From PFJX01 sp040751755 (GTDB lineage: Bacteria > Pseudomonadota > Gammaproteobacteria > Burkholderiales > Thiobacillaceae), in NCBI GenBank assembly GCA_040751755.1, contig JBFMHC010000046.1:124001-188000 (forward strand): a stretch of DNA of 64,000 nt, in the 5' to 3' direction. The position numbers and the translations under genes are program-made. The number at the start of each line of letters is the position of its first letter. Positions within the stretch are counted from its first letter, which is position 1. Below are positions 8,062 to 15,046 of the stretch, piece after piece. Under the pieces are notes generated by a model. That model worked only from the letters and a program-made list of their open reading frames with translations, searched no databases and had not been told where the DNA came from.

Positions 8062-8721
8062 ATGCCTGTTGCCAAGACCGCCAAGACCGCCAAGAGCGCC
8101 ACGACGGCGAAAGCCGCCAGCAAGAAATCCACCGCTGCCGAGGTTGAGAAGAAGGCCGTCAAGGCCACGAAGGCCGCTACGACGAAGGCTGCTGCCGCGA
8201 AGCCCGCGACCGCCGCCAAGAAGGTGGCGACGACCAAGGCTCCCACTGCCGCCAAGCCTGCCGCTGCCGCGAAGAAGACCGCTGCCGCCAAGCCTGCCGC
8301 TGCGAAGGCCGCCGCCGCGAAGCCCGCCGCCGCGAAGAAGGCTGCTACGGCCAAACCCGCCGCCGCGAAGAAGGCCGTGGCGGCGAAGCCTGCTGCGACG
8401 AAGGCGGCTGCGAAGCCTGCCGCTGCCGCGAAGAAGACCGCTGCCGCCAAGCCTGCCACTGCGAAGGCCGCTGTGGCGAAACCCGCTGCCGCGAAACCTG
8501 CAGCGAAGAAGGCGGCGACGACCAAGCCCGCCGCTGCCAAGCCCGCTGCGAAGAAGGCCGCTGCTGCGAAACCCGCTGCCGCCAAGGCCACCGCCGCCAA
8601 GCCTGCTGCGACCAAGGCCGCTGCGAAGCCTGCCGCGAAGAAGGCTGCTGCCGCGAAGCCCGCCGCCGCCGCGAAGAAACCTGCCGCGAAGAAGTCGGCC
8701 GCGAAACCCGCTGCCGCCTGA
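8062..8721 (+). CDS. AlgP-like histone H1-type Lys/Ala/Pro-repeat DNA-binding protein
   Basis: This 219-residue protein is almost entirely K, A, P and T, with tandem AAKPAAAKKAA-type repeats from about residue 45 to the end. It has no hydrophobic core and is strongly basic. This is the composition of the histone H1-like AlgP/AlgR3 C-terminal domain, which binds DNA non-specifically and affects algD expression in P. aeruginosa. The start at 8062 follows AGGAG by six bases. The protein lacks the longer N-terminal domain of Pseudomonas AlgP. Repeats of this kind expand and contract easily, so length may vary between strains. It lies in the same neighbourhood as algR and hemCD, as in Pseudomonas. 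Confidence 0.75.
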   Translation: MPVAKTAKTAKSATTAKAASKKSTAAEVEKKAVKATKAATTKAAAAKPATAAKKVATTKAPTAAKPAAAAKKTAAAKPAAAKAAAAKPAAAKKAATAKPAAAKKAVAAKPAATKAAAKPAAAAKKTAAAKPATAKAAVAKPAAAKPAAKKAATTKPAAAKPAAKKAAAAKPAAAKATAAKPAATKAAAKPAAKKAAAAKPAAAAKKPAAKKSAAKPAAA

Positions 8722-8739
8722 GCGCTTCGCGTGCCATCG

Positions 8740-8766
8740 AAGGCGGGCATTGCCCGCCTTTTTTTA
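8740..8766 (+). terminator. Rho-independent terminator after the AlgP-like gene
   Basis: AAGGCGGGCA and TGCCCGCCTT form a near-perfect ten-base-pair stem followed by T-rich sequence, 18 bases after the stop codon. Confidence 0.88.
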
Positions 8767-9067
8767 TTGCCGCCATGGACGTGGCGACACGGGTGGCCGT
8801 TCCCTGTCACTCAACCGTAGCGTGACCACATGACAATCCCGCCGGGATCTATGCCTAAAGGAATAGATCCCGAGGCACACTTTTCTCCGGGCGACGAAAC
8901 TTCGACGGTGTTGTCGATCCATGCGCCAGGCGATCCCGGCAGAGGCTTCGGGTCTGCCCTCCAGGGGCCTGATTCCACAGCGTTTTAGTCCATCGCGCCT
9001 GCCGCATCCGGTGGCATGGATCGTGCATTAGTAGCGACGCACTGTTCGTACAGTAAGGGAGCAAAGA
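8767..9067. other. Intergenic region with two inverted repeats, no gene seen
   Basis: No convincing reading frame is present. GGGATCTAT...ATAGATCCC at 8844-8871 forms a nine-base-pair hairpin with no T-run behind it. ACTGT TCGT ACAGT at 9041-9054 is a perfect short inverted repeat just upstream of the ribosome-binding site of the next gene and could be an operator. The promoter of the 84-residue gene must lie here, but no clear -35/-10 pair was found. Confidence 0.5.
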
Positions 9068-9322
9068 ATGAGCGAATCTCACCAAGACAACGTCGTAGTG
9101 ACAGTCGTAAGCGGCATCGACAATACCGACCGCATTTCCCTGCAGCTCGGAGAGGGCATGTCGGGCACCGTCTGCACCCTCACCCCGAGCCAGGCACGCA
9201 TGCTCGCCACCGAGTTGATCGCCGCGGTGAATCGCGCGGAGGTCAAGGCGAGTCTGAAATCGGGTACCAACATGTGGCGGCGCACCAACGAAACGCGCCC
9301 CAGGTTCGCCACCGCCGGCTAG
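9068..9322 (+). CDS. Small conserved-looking hypothetical protein, 84 residues
   Basis: The family was not recognised. The protein is soluble, with no signal peptide or membrane helix. It has a beta-rich first half (NVVVTVVSGIDNTDRISLQLG) and a helix SQARMLATELIAAVNRAEVK, then a basic tail with NMWRRTNETRPR. A good ribosome-binding site (AAGGGAGC) lies seven bases before the ATG, and a terminator follows, so the gene is a single transcription unit. A single cysteine at 36 is not part of a motif. Coding is credible from the start signal and composition; function is unknown. Confidence 0.65.
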   Translation: MSESHQDNVVVTVVSGIDNTDRISLQLGEGMSGTVCTLTPSQARMLATELIAAVNRAEVKASLKSGTNMWRRTNETRPRFATAG

Positions 9323-9392
9323 GCCGGAACCGCCCACCGCCGGGGTGCCTGAATGAAGCATTGATCCCTCCTTGAGCGTGGTAACATGCCTC

Positions 9393-9419
9393 GACCGGCC
9401 TGAGTGCCGGTCTTTTTTT
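9393..9419 (+). terminator. Rho-independent terminator before trxA
   Basis: GACCGGC (9393-9399) pairs with GCCGGTC (9406-9412) over a six-base loop and is followed by eight T. It ends the unit of the 84-residue gene, so the thioredoxin gene needs its own promoter or depends on read-through. Confidence 0.85.
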
Positions 9420-9464
9420 GTCCACGCCGCTAGCGGAGCGGCGGCTTCCGAGGGGGAACTGTCC

Positions 9465-9833
9465 ATGGCCGTGCTGGAACTGAATGATGAGAATTTCGAA
9501 CAGACCGTGCTCGAGAACGACTTCGTCGTGATCGACTTCTGGGCGCCCTGGTGCGGCCCCTGCCGCGGCTTCGCGCCGGTCTACGAGGCGGCCTCGGAGA
9601 AGCACGCCGACATCGTCTTCGCCAAGGTCAACACCGAGGAACAGCAAGGCCTGGCTGCCCACTTCCAGATCCGTTCCATCCCCACCCTGATGATCTTCCG
9701 CGAGAAGGTCATCATCTACGCTCAGCCCGGTGCCCTCCCGGCGGGCGCGTTCGACGACCTGCTGGCGCGTGCGCGTGAGGTCGACATGGCCAAGGTGCAC
9801 GAGGAGATCGCGGCCGAGGCGAACAAGGGCTGA
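9465..9833 (+). CDS. Thioredoxin-family protein
   Basis: This 122-residue cytosolic thioredoxin has DFWAPWCGPCRGFAPVYE, with the canonical WCGPC active site at about 28-32, and the cis-Pro loop IRSIPTLMIF. The C-terminus VDMAKVHEEIAAEANKG is longer than in E. coli TrxA, and this subgroup is common in proteobacteria. The start at 9465 gives the normal thioredoxin N-terminus; a frame reaching further upstream would cross the terminator. It is probably a general disulfide reductase. It is convergent with the glycosyltransferase gene, with only one base between the stops. Confidence 0.9.
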   Translation: MAVLELNDENFEQTVLENDFVVIDFWAPWCGPCRGFAPVYEAASEKHADIVFAKVNTEEQQGLAAHFQIRSIPTLMIFREKVIIYAQPGALPAGAFDDLLARAREVDMAKVHEEIAAEANKG

Positions 9834-9834
9834 T

Positions 9835-10908
9835 TCAGCCCCCCAGCAGTTCGAGGATGCGCCGCGCCGCGACCGATGCGCCGTCGATCGGCGGCCGCGG
9901 TGGCGCGGGCGCGCGCCACAACCCTTCAAGCATCCCCCCCACCCTGTCGCCGAACAGTTCCTCTTCGCGGATCGCCGCGGCGCGCGCGTGTTGGCGCAGC
10001 CAGGCGGTGAGCCAGGGGGTTTCCGGCCATTCCGGGCGGTCGATATACAGCACCGGCAGGCCCAGCCCGGCGGCCTCGACGAAACTGCCATAGCCCACCT
10101 TGGTGACCAGGGCGTCCGCCGAGGCCATGAGGTCGGGAAATCCCATGCCCGTTGCGCCGTAGCCGATCAGGTCCGAACGCCCGCGCGCGGTCCAGGCATC
10201 CGGTACCAGCCAGACCGCGTCTTCCAACCGGGGCAGCCTGCCTGCCGGGGCGTAGCCGATCCCGCCCAGCCCGATCAACACCACCCTCGTCGCCCCCGTC
10301 AGGCCTAAGCGCGCGTGCAGTTCGGTGTGGCGTGCGCGGCCCAGTGCGGCGAGCGGCGGGATGTCCTCGGCATTGCCGAAGACCTGCATGGGCAGGGCAG
10401 GTTGCAGGCGCAGGAAGGCGCGAGCCTCGGCGTAGGCCTCGCGCATCTCGCCCAGGACCTGTGGCATGTGTGGCAGCTCGCCGAGGTAGGGCGCGGCGAT
10501 GTCGTGCCAGTTCAGCGAGCAGAAGGCGACGCCGGGCAGGCCGGCCGCGCCGGCCGCCGCCAAGGGCAGATAGGCGACATTGCTGAGCACCGCCGCGACG
10601 CCCTCATGCCGGAGCCAGTGCGCCTCCGTGGCTACGCGCGCCGCCCACTGCGCATGAAACGCCAGGTAGGTGCGATGGCTCGCGGCGACGTCGACCCGCA
10701 CCGCGTCGTGCATCTCCATGCCGATGTCGGCGGCCTCTTCGCGGTGCGTGAAGGGGATGCGCAGCCTTTGGCAGAGATGTTCGCGCGGCAGTCCGGACCA
10801 GATCAGCCATTCCAGCCCGGGGCGCGCGGCCTGCAGGGCATGCAGGATCGGCGCGGTCTGCGCCAGGTGGCCCAGGCCGTGGTGGCTGATCGCGCACAGC
10901 AGCCGCAT
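9835..10908 (-). CDS. GT-B-fold glycosyltransferase-like protein (MurG/UGT type)
   Basis: This 357-residue protein starts LLCAISHHGLGHLAQTAPIL, the Gly-rich acceptor-side loop of GT-B enzymes. Its C-terminal half has VVLIGLGGIG, DLMASADALVTKVGYGSFVEAAGLGLPVLYI and EWPET, resembling the nucleotide-sugar site of MurG/UGT proteins. No membrane helix is seen. Its ATG overlaps the hda stop by one base (TGATG), so translation is probably coupled. No other envelope-sugar gene is nearby and the substrate cannot be inferred. It could also be a sugar-kinase-associated transferase. Confidence 0.7.
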   Translation of the reverse strand: MRLLCAISHHGLGHLAQTAPILHALQAARPGLEWLIWSGLPREHLCQRLRIPFTHREEAADIGMEMHDAVRVDVAASHRTYLAFHAQWAARVATEAHWLRHEGVAAVLSNVAYLPLAAAGAAGLPGVAFCSLNWHDIAAPYLGELPHMPQVLGEMREAYAEARAFLRLQPALPMQVFGNAEDIPPLAALGRARHTELHARLGLTGATRVVLIGLGGIGYAPAGRLPRLEDAVWLVPDAWTARGRSDLIGYGATGMGFPDLMASADALVTKVGYGSFVEAAGLGLPVLYIDRPEWPETPWLTAWLRQHARAAAIREEELFGDRVGGMLEGLWRAPAPPRPPIDGASVAARRILELLGG

Positions 10909-11576
10909 CAGTCGCCGGCGGTGGCCTGCAGCATCTCCTTGAGCAGCGGCACCGTGGGCTGGCGCTTGCGGCTCAGCGAGTACGCATCGAGGGCGTCCAC
11001 CGTCGCCAGCAGGCCCGGCAGGTCGCGCCGGCAGTGGGTGAGCAGGTAGTGGATCACCTCCTCGGGCAGCTGCATGCCGCGCGCCTCGGCGCGCACCGTC
11101 AGGGCCTGCGCCTTGTCGCGGTCCGCCAGCGCGTGCAGGCGGAACACCAGCCCCTGGGCGAGGCGCGTCGCCAGGTCGGCGCGGATCGCCAGCTGCGCGG
11201 GGGGCAGGAGTCCTGCGACCAGCAGGCGGCCGCCCTGCTCGCGCGCGGCATTGATGAGGGAGAACAGGCGTATCTGCGCCTCCTCGGGCAGTCGTTCGAC
11301 CTCGTCGACCGCGAGCAGAGGCGGTTCGGTGGTGGGTTCCGGCAGGGGGGCGGCCGCATGGTAGGCCGCGCCGGCCGCGGCCGCCCAGGCGCGCAGCAGA
11401 TGTGTCTTGCCGACGCCCTCCTCGCCCCACAGATACACGACGTGCTCGCCGGCGAAAGGCATCTCGGTCGCGGTCCTGGCGCGCAGGGCTTCGAGCACCT
11501 CGGCATTGGCGCCGGCGAGAAAGTTGGCGAAGGAGGGCGGGGCGTCGGGGCGGATGTCGAGGATGAGCTGGCGCAT
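10908..11576 (-). CDS. hda: DnaA regulatory inactivator Hda
   Basis: This 222-residue AAA+ protein is homologous to DnaA domain III. FANFLAGANAEVLEAL is the usual N-terminal part, GEEGVGKTHLL is the Walker A loop (about 50-60), LLAVDEVERLP is Walker B, and ATRLAQGLVFRLHAL carries the arginine region. With the sliding clamp it stimulates ATP hydrolysis by DnaA and limits re-initiation. The start QLILDIRPDAPPSFANF has a QLxL clamp-binding motif at residues 3-6, as expected. It is coupled to the downstream glycosyltransferase and divergent from nadA. Confidence 0.92.
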   Translation of the reverse strand: MRQLILDIRPDAPPSFANFLAGANAEVLEALRARTATEMPFAGEHVVYLWGEEGVGKTHLLRAWAAAAGAAYHAAAPLPEPTTEPPLLAVDEVERLPEEAQIRLFSLINAAREQGGRLLVAGLLPPAQLAIRADLATRLAQGLVFRLHALADRDKAQALTVRAEARGMQLPEEVIHYLLTHCRRDLPGLLATVDALDAYSLSRKRQPTVPLLKEMLQATAGD

Positions 11577-11671
11577 GCGCCAAGTCTAACAGCGCGAGGC
11601 ACGGCCTTCGCGGCTTGACAGCGCCATGCCCCGCCTCTAAAACCTAGAGCCTTCCGAGCCTAGAAACACCT

Positions 11672-12745
11672 ATGCCCCCCGCCTCGTACGCCATCCCGGC
11701 ACCGCATCCCGTCACCGACGTCCCGCCCGTCGTGGAAGAACAACTCGAACCCGGCGAACGCGCCGAGCTCATGGCCAGGATCAAGCAGCGACTGCACGAG
11801 CAGGACGCCGTGCTGGTCGCCCACTACTACACCTCGGCCGACCTGCAGCGGCTCGCCGAGGAGACCGGCGGCTGCGTCTCCGACTCGCTCGAGATGGCGC
11901 GCTTCGGCCATGCCTCCAAGGCCAGGACCCTGGTGGTCGCGGGCGTCCGCTTCATGGGCGAGACGGCGAAGATCCTCAATCCGGAAAAGCGCGTGCTGAT
12001 GCCCGACCTGCACGCGGAGTGCTCGCTCGACCTGTCCTGCCCCGCCGATGAATTCTCGCGTTTCTGCGATGCCCACCCGGACCGCACCGTGGTGGTCTAC
12101 GCCAACACCTCCGCCGAGGTGAAGGCGCGCGCCGACTGGGTGGTCACCTCCAGCATCGCCGTGCGCGTCGCGCAGCACCTCAAGGATCGCGGCGAGAAGC
12201 TGATCTGGGCGCCGGACCGCTACCTCGGTGACTACGTGCAGCGCACCACCGGCGCAGACATGCTGCTCTGGCAGGGCTCCTGCGTGGTGCACGAGCGCTT
12301 CAAGGCGGAGGGCATCCGCGCCCTCAAGGCGGAGCACCCCGACGCCGCCGTGCTGGTGCACCCGGAGTCGCCCGCCAGCGTCATCGCCCTCGCGGACGTG
12401 GTCGGCTCCACCACGCAGCTGATCCGCGCCGCGGCGGAGCTGCCCAACCCGGTGCTGATCGTCGCCACCGACAACGGCATCTTCCACAAGATGCACGATG
12501 CCGCCCCCGGCAAGACCCTGCTGGAGGCGCCCACCGGCGGGCGCGGCGCCAGCTGCGTGTCGTGCGCGCATTGCCCGTGGATGGCCATGAATGGCCTGCG
12601 CAAGCTGCTGCACGTGCTGGAGACGGGGGAGAACGAGGTCCACGTCGATCCTGCGGTCGGTCTCAAGGCGATCCGCTCCATCAACCGCATGCTGTCGTTC
12701 GCCGGGCAGGCCGGCATCGTCGTCGCGGGCATGAGCGCCGAGTGA
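11672..12745 (+). CDS. nadA: Quinolinate synthase NadA
   Basis: This 357-residue [4Fe-4S] enzyme condenses iminoaspartate with dihydroxyacetone phosphate to quinolinate for NAD synthesis. It has AHYYTSADLQRLAEETGGCVSD near residue 50. The three cluster cysteines are expected in MPDLHAECSLD, WQGSCVVHERF and the C-terminal CVSCAHCPWMAMN segment, and all are present. Length is as in the family. No strong ribosome-binding site precedes the chosen ATG; an internal ATG (MARIKQRL) is possible but would remove about 33 residues. nadB and nadC are not in this window. Confidence 0.95.
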   Translation: MPPASYAIPAPHPVTDVPPVVEEQLEPGERAELMARIKQRLHEQDAVLVAHYYTSADLQRLAEETGGCVSDSLEMARFGHASKARTLVVAGVRFMGETAKILNPEKRVLMPDLHAECSLDLSCPADEFSRFCDAHPDRTVVVYANTSAEVKARADWVVTSSIAVRVAQHLKDRGEKLIWAPDRYLGDYVQRTTGADMLLWQGSCVVHERFKAEGIRALKAEHPDAAVLVHPESPASVIALADVVGSTTQLIRAAAELPNPVLIVATDNGIFHKMHDAAPGKTLLEAPTGGRGASCVSCAHCPWMAMNGLRKLLHVLETGENEVHVDPAVGLKAIRSINRMLSFAGQAGIVVAGMSAE

Positions 12746-12840
12746 GCGCCGCCGCGCGGCGCTGTGAGCAAAGCCACAGCGCCTGCCCCGCGAGTGTGCT
12801 TTGATTGAACTTGAAACTCAGCGACAACAAGGAGAACGGG

Positions 12841-13260
12841 ATGAGCTTCGTACAGGAATTCAAGGAATTTGCCATGCGCGGCAACGTCGTCGACCTCGCC
12901 GTGGGCGTGGTGATCGGCGGCGCCTTCGGCAAGATCGTCACCTCGCTGGTGCAGGACGTGATCATGCCGCCGCTCGGCGCCATACTCGGCGGCGTCGACT
13001 TCAAGCACCTGTACGTGGCGCTCTCCGGCCAGGCCTTCGAGACCCTGGCGGAGGCCGAGAAGGCCGGCGTGCCGCTGATCAAGTACGGCGCCTTCATCCA
13101 GAGCATCGTCGATTTCACCATCATCGCCTTCGCGATCTTCGTCGCGGTTAAGGCGATCAACCGTCTCAAGCGGCAGGAAGAGGCCGCCCCCGCCGAACCG
13201 CCACCCACCCCGGAAGAGATCGTTCTGCTGCGCGAGATCCGCGATTCGCTGAAGAAATGA
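12841..13260 (+). CDS. mscL: Large-conductance mechanosensitive channel MscL
   Basis: This 139-residue inner-membrane channel opens under high membrane tension on osmotic downshock. The first helix carries MRGNVVDLAVGVVIGGAFGKIV, the pore-lining pattern of the family. TM2 is FTIIAFAIFVAVKAINRL, and a cytoplasmic helix ends EEIVLLREIRDSLKK. The start at 12841 is preceded by AAGGAGAAC. Its stop overlaps the DUF4197 gene by four bases. Confidence 0.97.
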   Translation: MSFVQEFKEFAMRGNVVDLAVGVVIGGAFGKIVTSLVQDVIMPPLGAILGGVDFKHLYVALSGQAFETLAEAEKAGVPLIKYGAFIQSIVDFTIIAFAIFVAVKAINRLKRQEEAAPAEPPPTPEEIVLLREIRDSLKK

Positions 13261-13937
13261 AGCGCCGCGACTTCCTGCTCGCCGCCGCCTGCGTCTGTGC
13301 GCCGCTGGCACGCGCGGCCACGCCCGACGGCGCAGGCGCCACGGAGGTCGAGGCGATGGCGCGCGACGGCCTGCGGCGCAGTGTCGAGGCGGCCCTGGCG
13401 CGGCTGGGCCGGGAGAACGGCTTCTTCGCCGATGCGCGGGTGAAGATCGGCCTCTCCAACAACCTGCGCACCGCCGACCGCATCCTGCGCAGCCTCGGTG
13501 AAGGCGGAAAGGTGGATGGCTTGATCCTGGCCATGAACCGCGCCGCCGAGCTGGCGTTGCCGAAGACGCAGAAGCTGCTGCTCGACGCCGTGCAGGCGCT
13601 GCGGATCTCCGACGCCAAGACCCTCGTCAGCGACGGCGACCAGGCCCTGACCGGATATTTCCGTAAGGCCACGGAGGTCGAGCTGGGCGTCGCGCTGGCG
13701 CCCGCCATCCACGGCGTGGCGGAGCAGAGCGGCCTGACGCGCGCCTACGATGCCCTGTCTCACACCCTGGTAAGACTGGCGGGCATCAAGAGCCGGCAGG
13801 CGACCGTGGAGGACTACGTCAACCGCAAGGCGCGTGACGGCCTTTACGCCATCATGGGCGCAGAGGAACGGGCGATGCGCGCGGATCCATCCCGATTTGC
13901 CGGTAGCGCCGGCAAGCTGTTCAGTTCCCTCAAATAA
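13257..13937 (+). CDS. DUF4197 exported protein
   Basis: This 226-residue protein has an N-terminal export signal, MKRRDFLLAAACVCAPLARA, with RRDFL resembling a twin-arginine motif. The mature part is helical, with KIGLSNNLRTADRILRSLG, VDGLILAMNRAAELALP, DALSHTLVRLAG and a C-terminal GLYAIMGAEERAMRADP. This matches the DUF4197 pattern. Function is unknown; members are periplasmic or lipid-anchored. The start overlaps mscL (ATGA), suggesting an mscL-DUF4197-ompA transcript in the envelope-stress theme. Confidence 0.85.
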   Translation: MKRRDFLLAAACVCAPLARAATPDGAGATEVEAMARDGLRRSVEAALARLGRENGFFADARVKIGLSNNLRTADRILRSLGEGGKVDGLILAMNRAAELALPKTQKLLLDAVQALRISDAKTLVSDGDQALTGYFRKATEVELGVALAPAIHGVAEQSGLTRAYDALSHTLVRLAGIKSRQATVEDYVNRKARDGLYAIMGAEERAMRADPSRFAGSAGKLFSSLK

Positions 13938-13951
13938 CCAAGGAGAGCCAC

Positions 13952-14983
13952 ATGCAACGCAAAACCCTTCCCCTGCTGGTCCTGTTCGCGCTCGCCGGCG
14001 GCGCCCAGGCCGCTTCCACCTACTACGACCCCAGCAACAGCGCGAGCAACACCGGCAAGACCACCGGCTACGAGCTGTACAAGACCATCGGCTGCCCCGG
14101 CCGCGGCCTGTTCGACCCGCCCTGCGCGGCCCCGGTGGAGGCCGCCAAGCCCGCCCCCGCACCCGCCCCGGTCCCCGCGTCGAAGCCCGTCGACAGCGAC
14201 GGCGACGGTGTGGTGGACGGCCTCGACAAGTGCCCGGGCACGCCCGCTGGCGCAAAGGTGAACGCCGACGGCTGCGAGCTGGACGGTGACCGCGACGGCG
14301 TGGTCGACCGCCTCGACCAGTGCCCGACCACTCCGGCCGGCCGCAAGGTCGACGCCAAGGGTTGCGAGCTGGATAGCGACGGCGACGGCGTGGTCGATGC
14401 CCTCGACAAGTGCCCGGGCACGCCCGCGGGCGCCAAGGTGAACGCCGACGGTTGCGAGCTGGACGGTGACGGTGATGGCGTCGTGGATCGCCTCGACCAG
14501 TGCCCCACCACCCCGGCCGGACGCAAGGTCGATGCCAAGGGCTGCGAGCTGGACGGCGACGGCGACGGCGTGGTCGACGCCCTCGACCAGTGCCCCACCA
14601 CGCCCAAGGGCGACATGGTGGATGCGCGCGGCTGCTCGCTGCCCAAGGTCATCACCCTCAAGGGCGTGAACTTCGACAACGACAAGGCCGATCTGCGCCC
14701 CGACGCCATCGCCATCCTCGACGACGCGGTTGCCACCCTGAAGGCCAACCCCGGCGTGAAGGTGGAGGTCGCGGGCCACACCGACAGCCGCAACTCCGAC
14801 TGGTACAACCAGGGCCTCGCCGAGCGCCGCGCCAAGGCGGTGATGCAGTACTTCGTCTCCAAGGGGGTGGATGCCGCGCGTCTGACTGCGAAGAGCTACG
14901 GCGAGTCGCAGCCGGTCGCCGACAACAACACCGAGGAAGGCCGCGTGCAGAACCGCCGCGTGGAACTGCGCGTGCTCAAGTAA
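13952..14983 (+). CDS. OmpA-family protein with thrombospondin type-3 calcium repeats
   Basis: This 343-residue protein has a signal peptide (1 to about 20), a short linker with a PAPAPAP stretch (about 65-78), and five 30-residue TSP3-like repeats (81-230). Each repeat begins D-x-D-x-DGVVD and contains CP and GC, so one internal disulfide per repeat is likely. A C-terminal OmpA peptidoglycan-binding domain follows, with VNFDNDKADLRPDA, VEVAGHTDSR and NRRVELRV. It has no N-terminal beta-barrel, so it is probably a periplasmic spacer or lattice protein binding calcium and peptidoglycan. AAGGAG precedes the ATG by seven bases. Confidence 0.9.
   Translation: MQRKTLPLLVLFALAGGAQAASTYYDPSNSASNTGKTTGYELYKTIGCPGRGLFDPPCAAPVEAAKPAPAPAPVPASKPVDSDGDGVVDGLDKCPGTPAGAKVNADGCELDGDRDGVVDRLDQCPTTPAGRKVDAKGCELDSDGDGVVDALDKCPGTPAGAKVNADGCELDGDGDGVVDRLDQCPTTPAGRKVDAKGCELDGDGDGVVDALDQCPTTPKGDMVDARGCSLPKVITLKGVNFDNDKADLRPDAIAILDDAVATLKANPGVKVEVAGHTDSRNSDWYNQGLAERRAKAVMQYFVSKGVDAARLTAKSYGESQPVADNNTEEGRVQNRRVELRVLK
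14192..14641 (+). repeat. Five tandem 90-base repeats inside the OmpA/TSP3 gene
   Basis: There are five in-frame 90-base units with alternating A (…CPGTPAGAKVNADGCEL) and B (…CPTTPAGRKVDAKGCEL) types in the order A-B-A-B-B'. The pair 1+2 is nearly repeated as 3+4, so a 180-base duplication is the simplest origin. Copy number may vary by recombination. Confidence 0.85.
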
Positions 14984-15000
14984 GACGGGCGCCACACATG

Positions 15001-15029
15001 AAAAAGGCCGGGGATTCCCGGCCTTTTTT
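15001..15029 (+). terminator. Terminator after the OmpA/TSP3 gene, probably bidirectional
   Basis: AAAAAGGCCGGG and CCCGGCCTTTTT form a twelve-base-pair stem with a four-base loop. It is flanked by A-run and T-run, so it can also stop the convergent tldD message. Confidence 0.92.
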
Positions 15030-15046
15030 GTTTGCCTGTACGGGGC

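Noticed and set aside
7851..8810. Ala/Phe-rich minus-strand frame opposite the AlgP-like gene
   Set aside because: It arises from the GCC/AAG codon repeats read backwards; there is no ribosome-binding site and it runs through two terminators.
9041..9054. LexA (SOS) box
   Set aside because: ACTGTTCGTACAGT has CTG-N6-CAG, shorter than the known gammaproteobacterial LexA box CTG-N10-CAG.
14192..14641. CRISPR-like array
   Set aside because: The repeats are in-frame protein repeats (90 bases each) without spacers.
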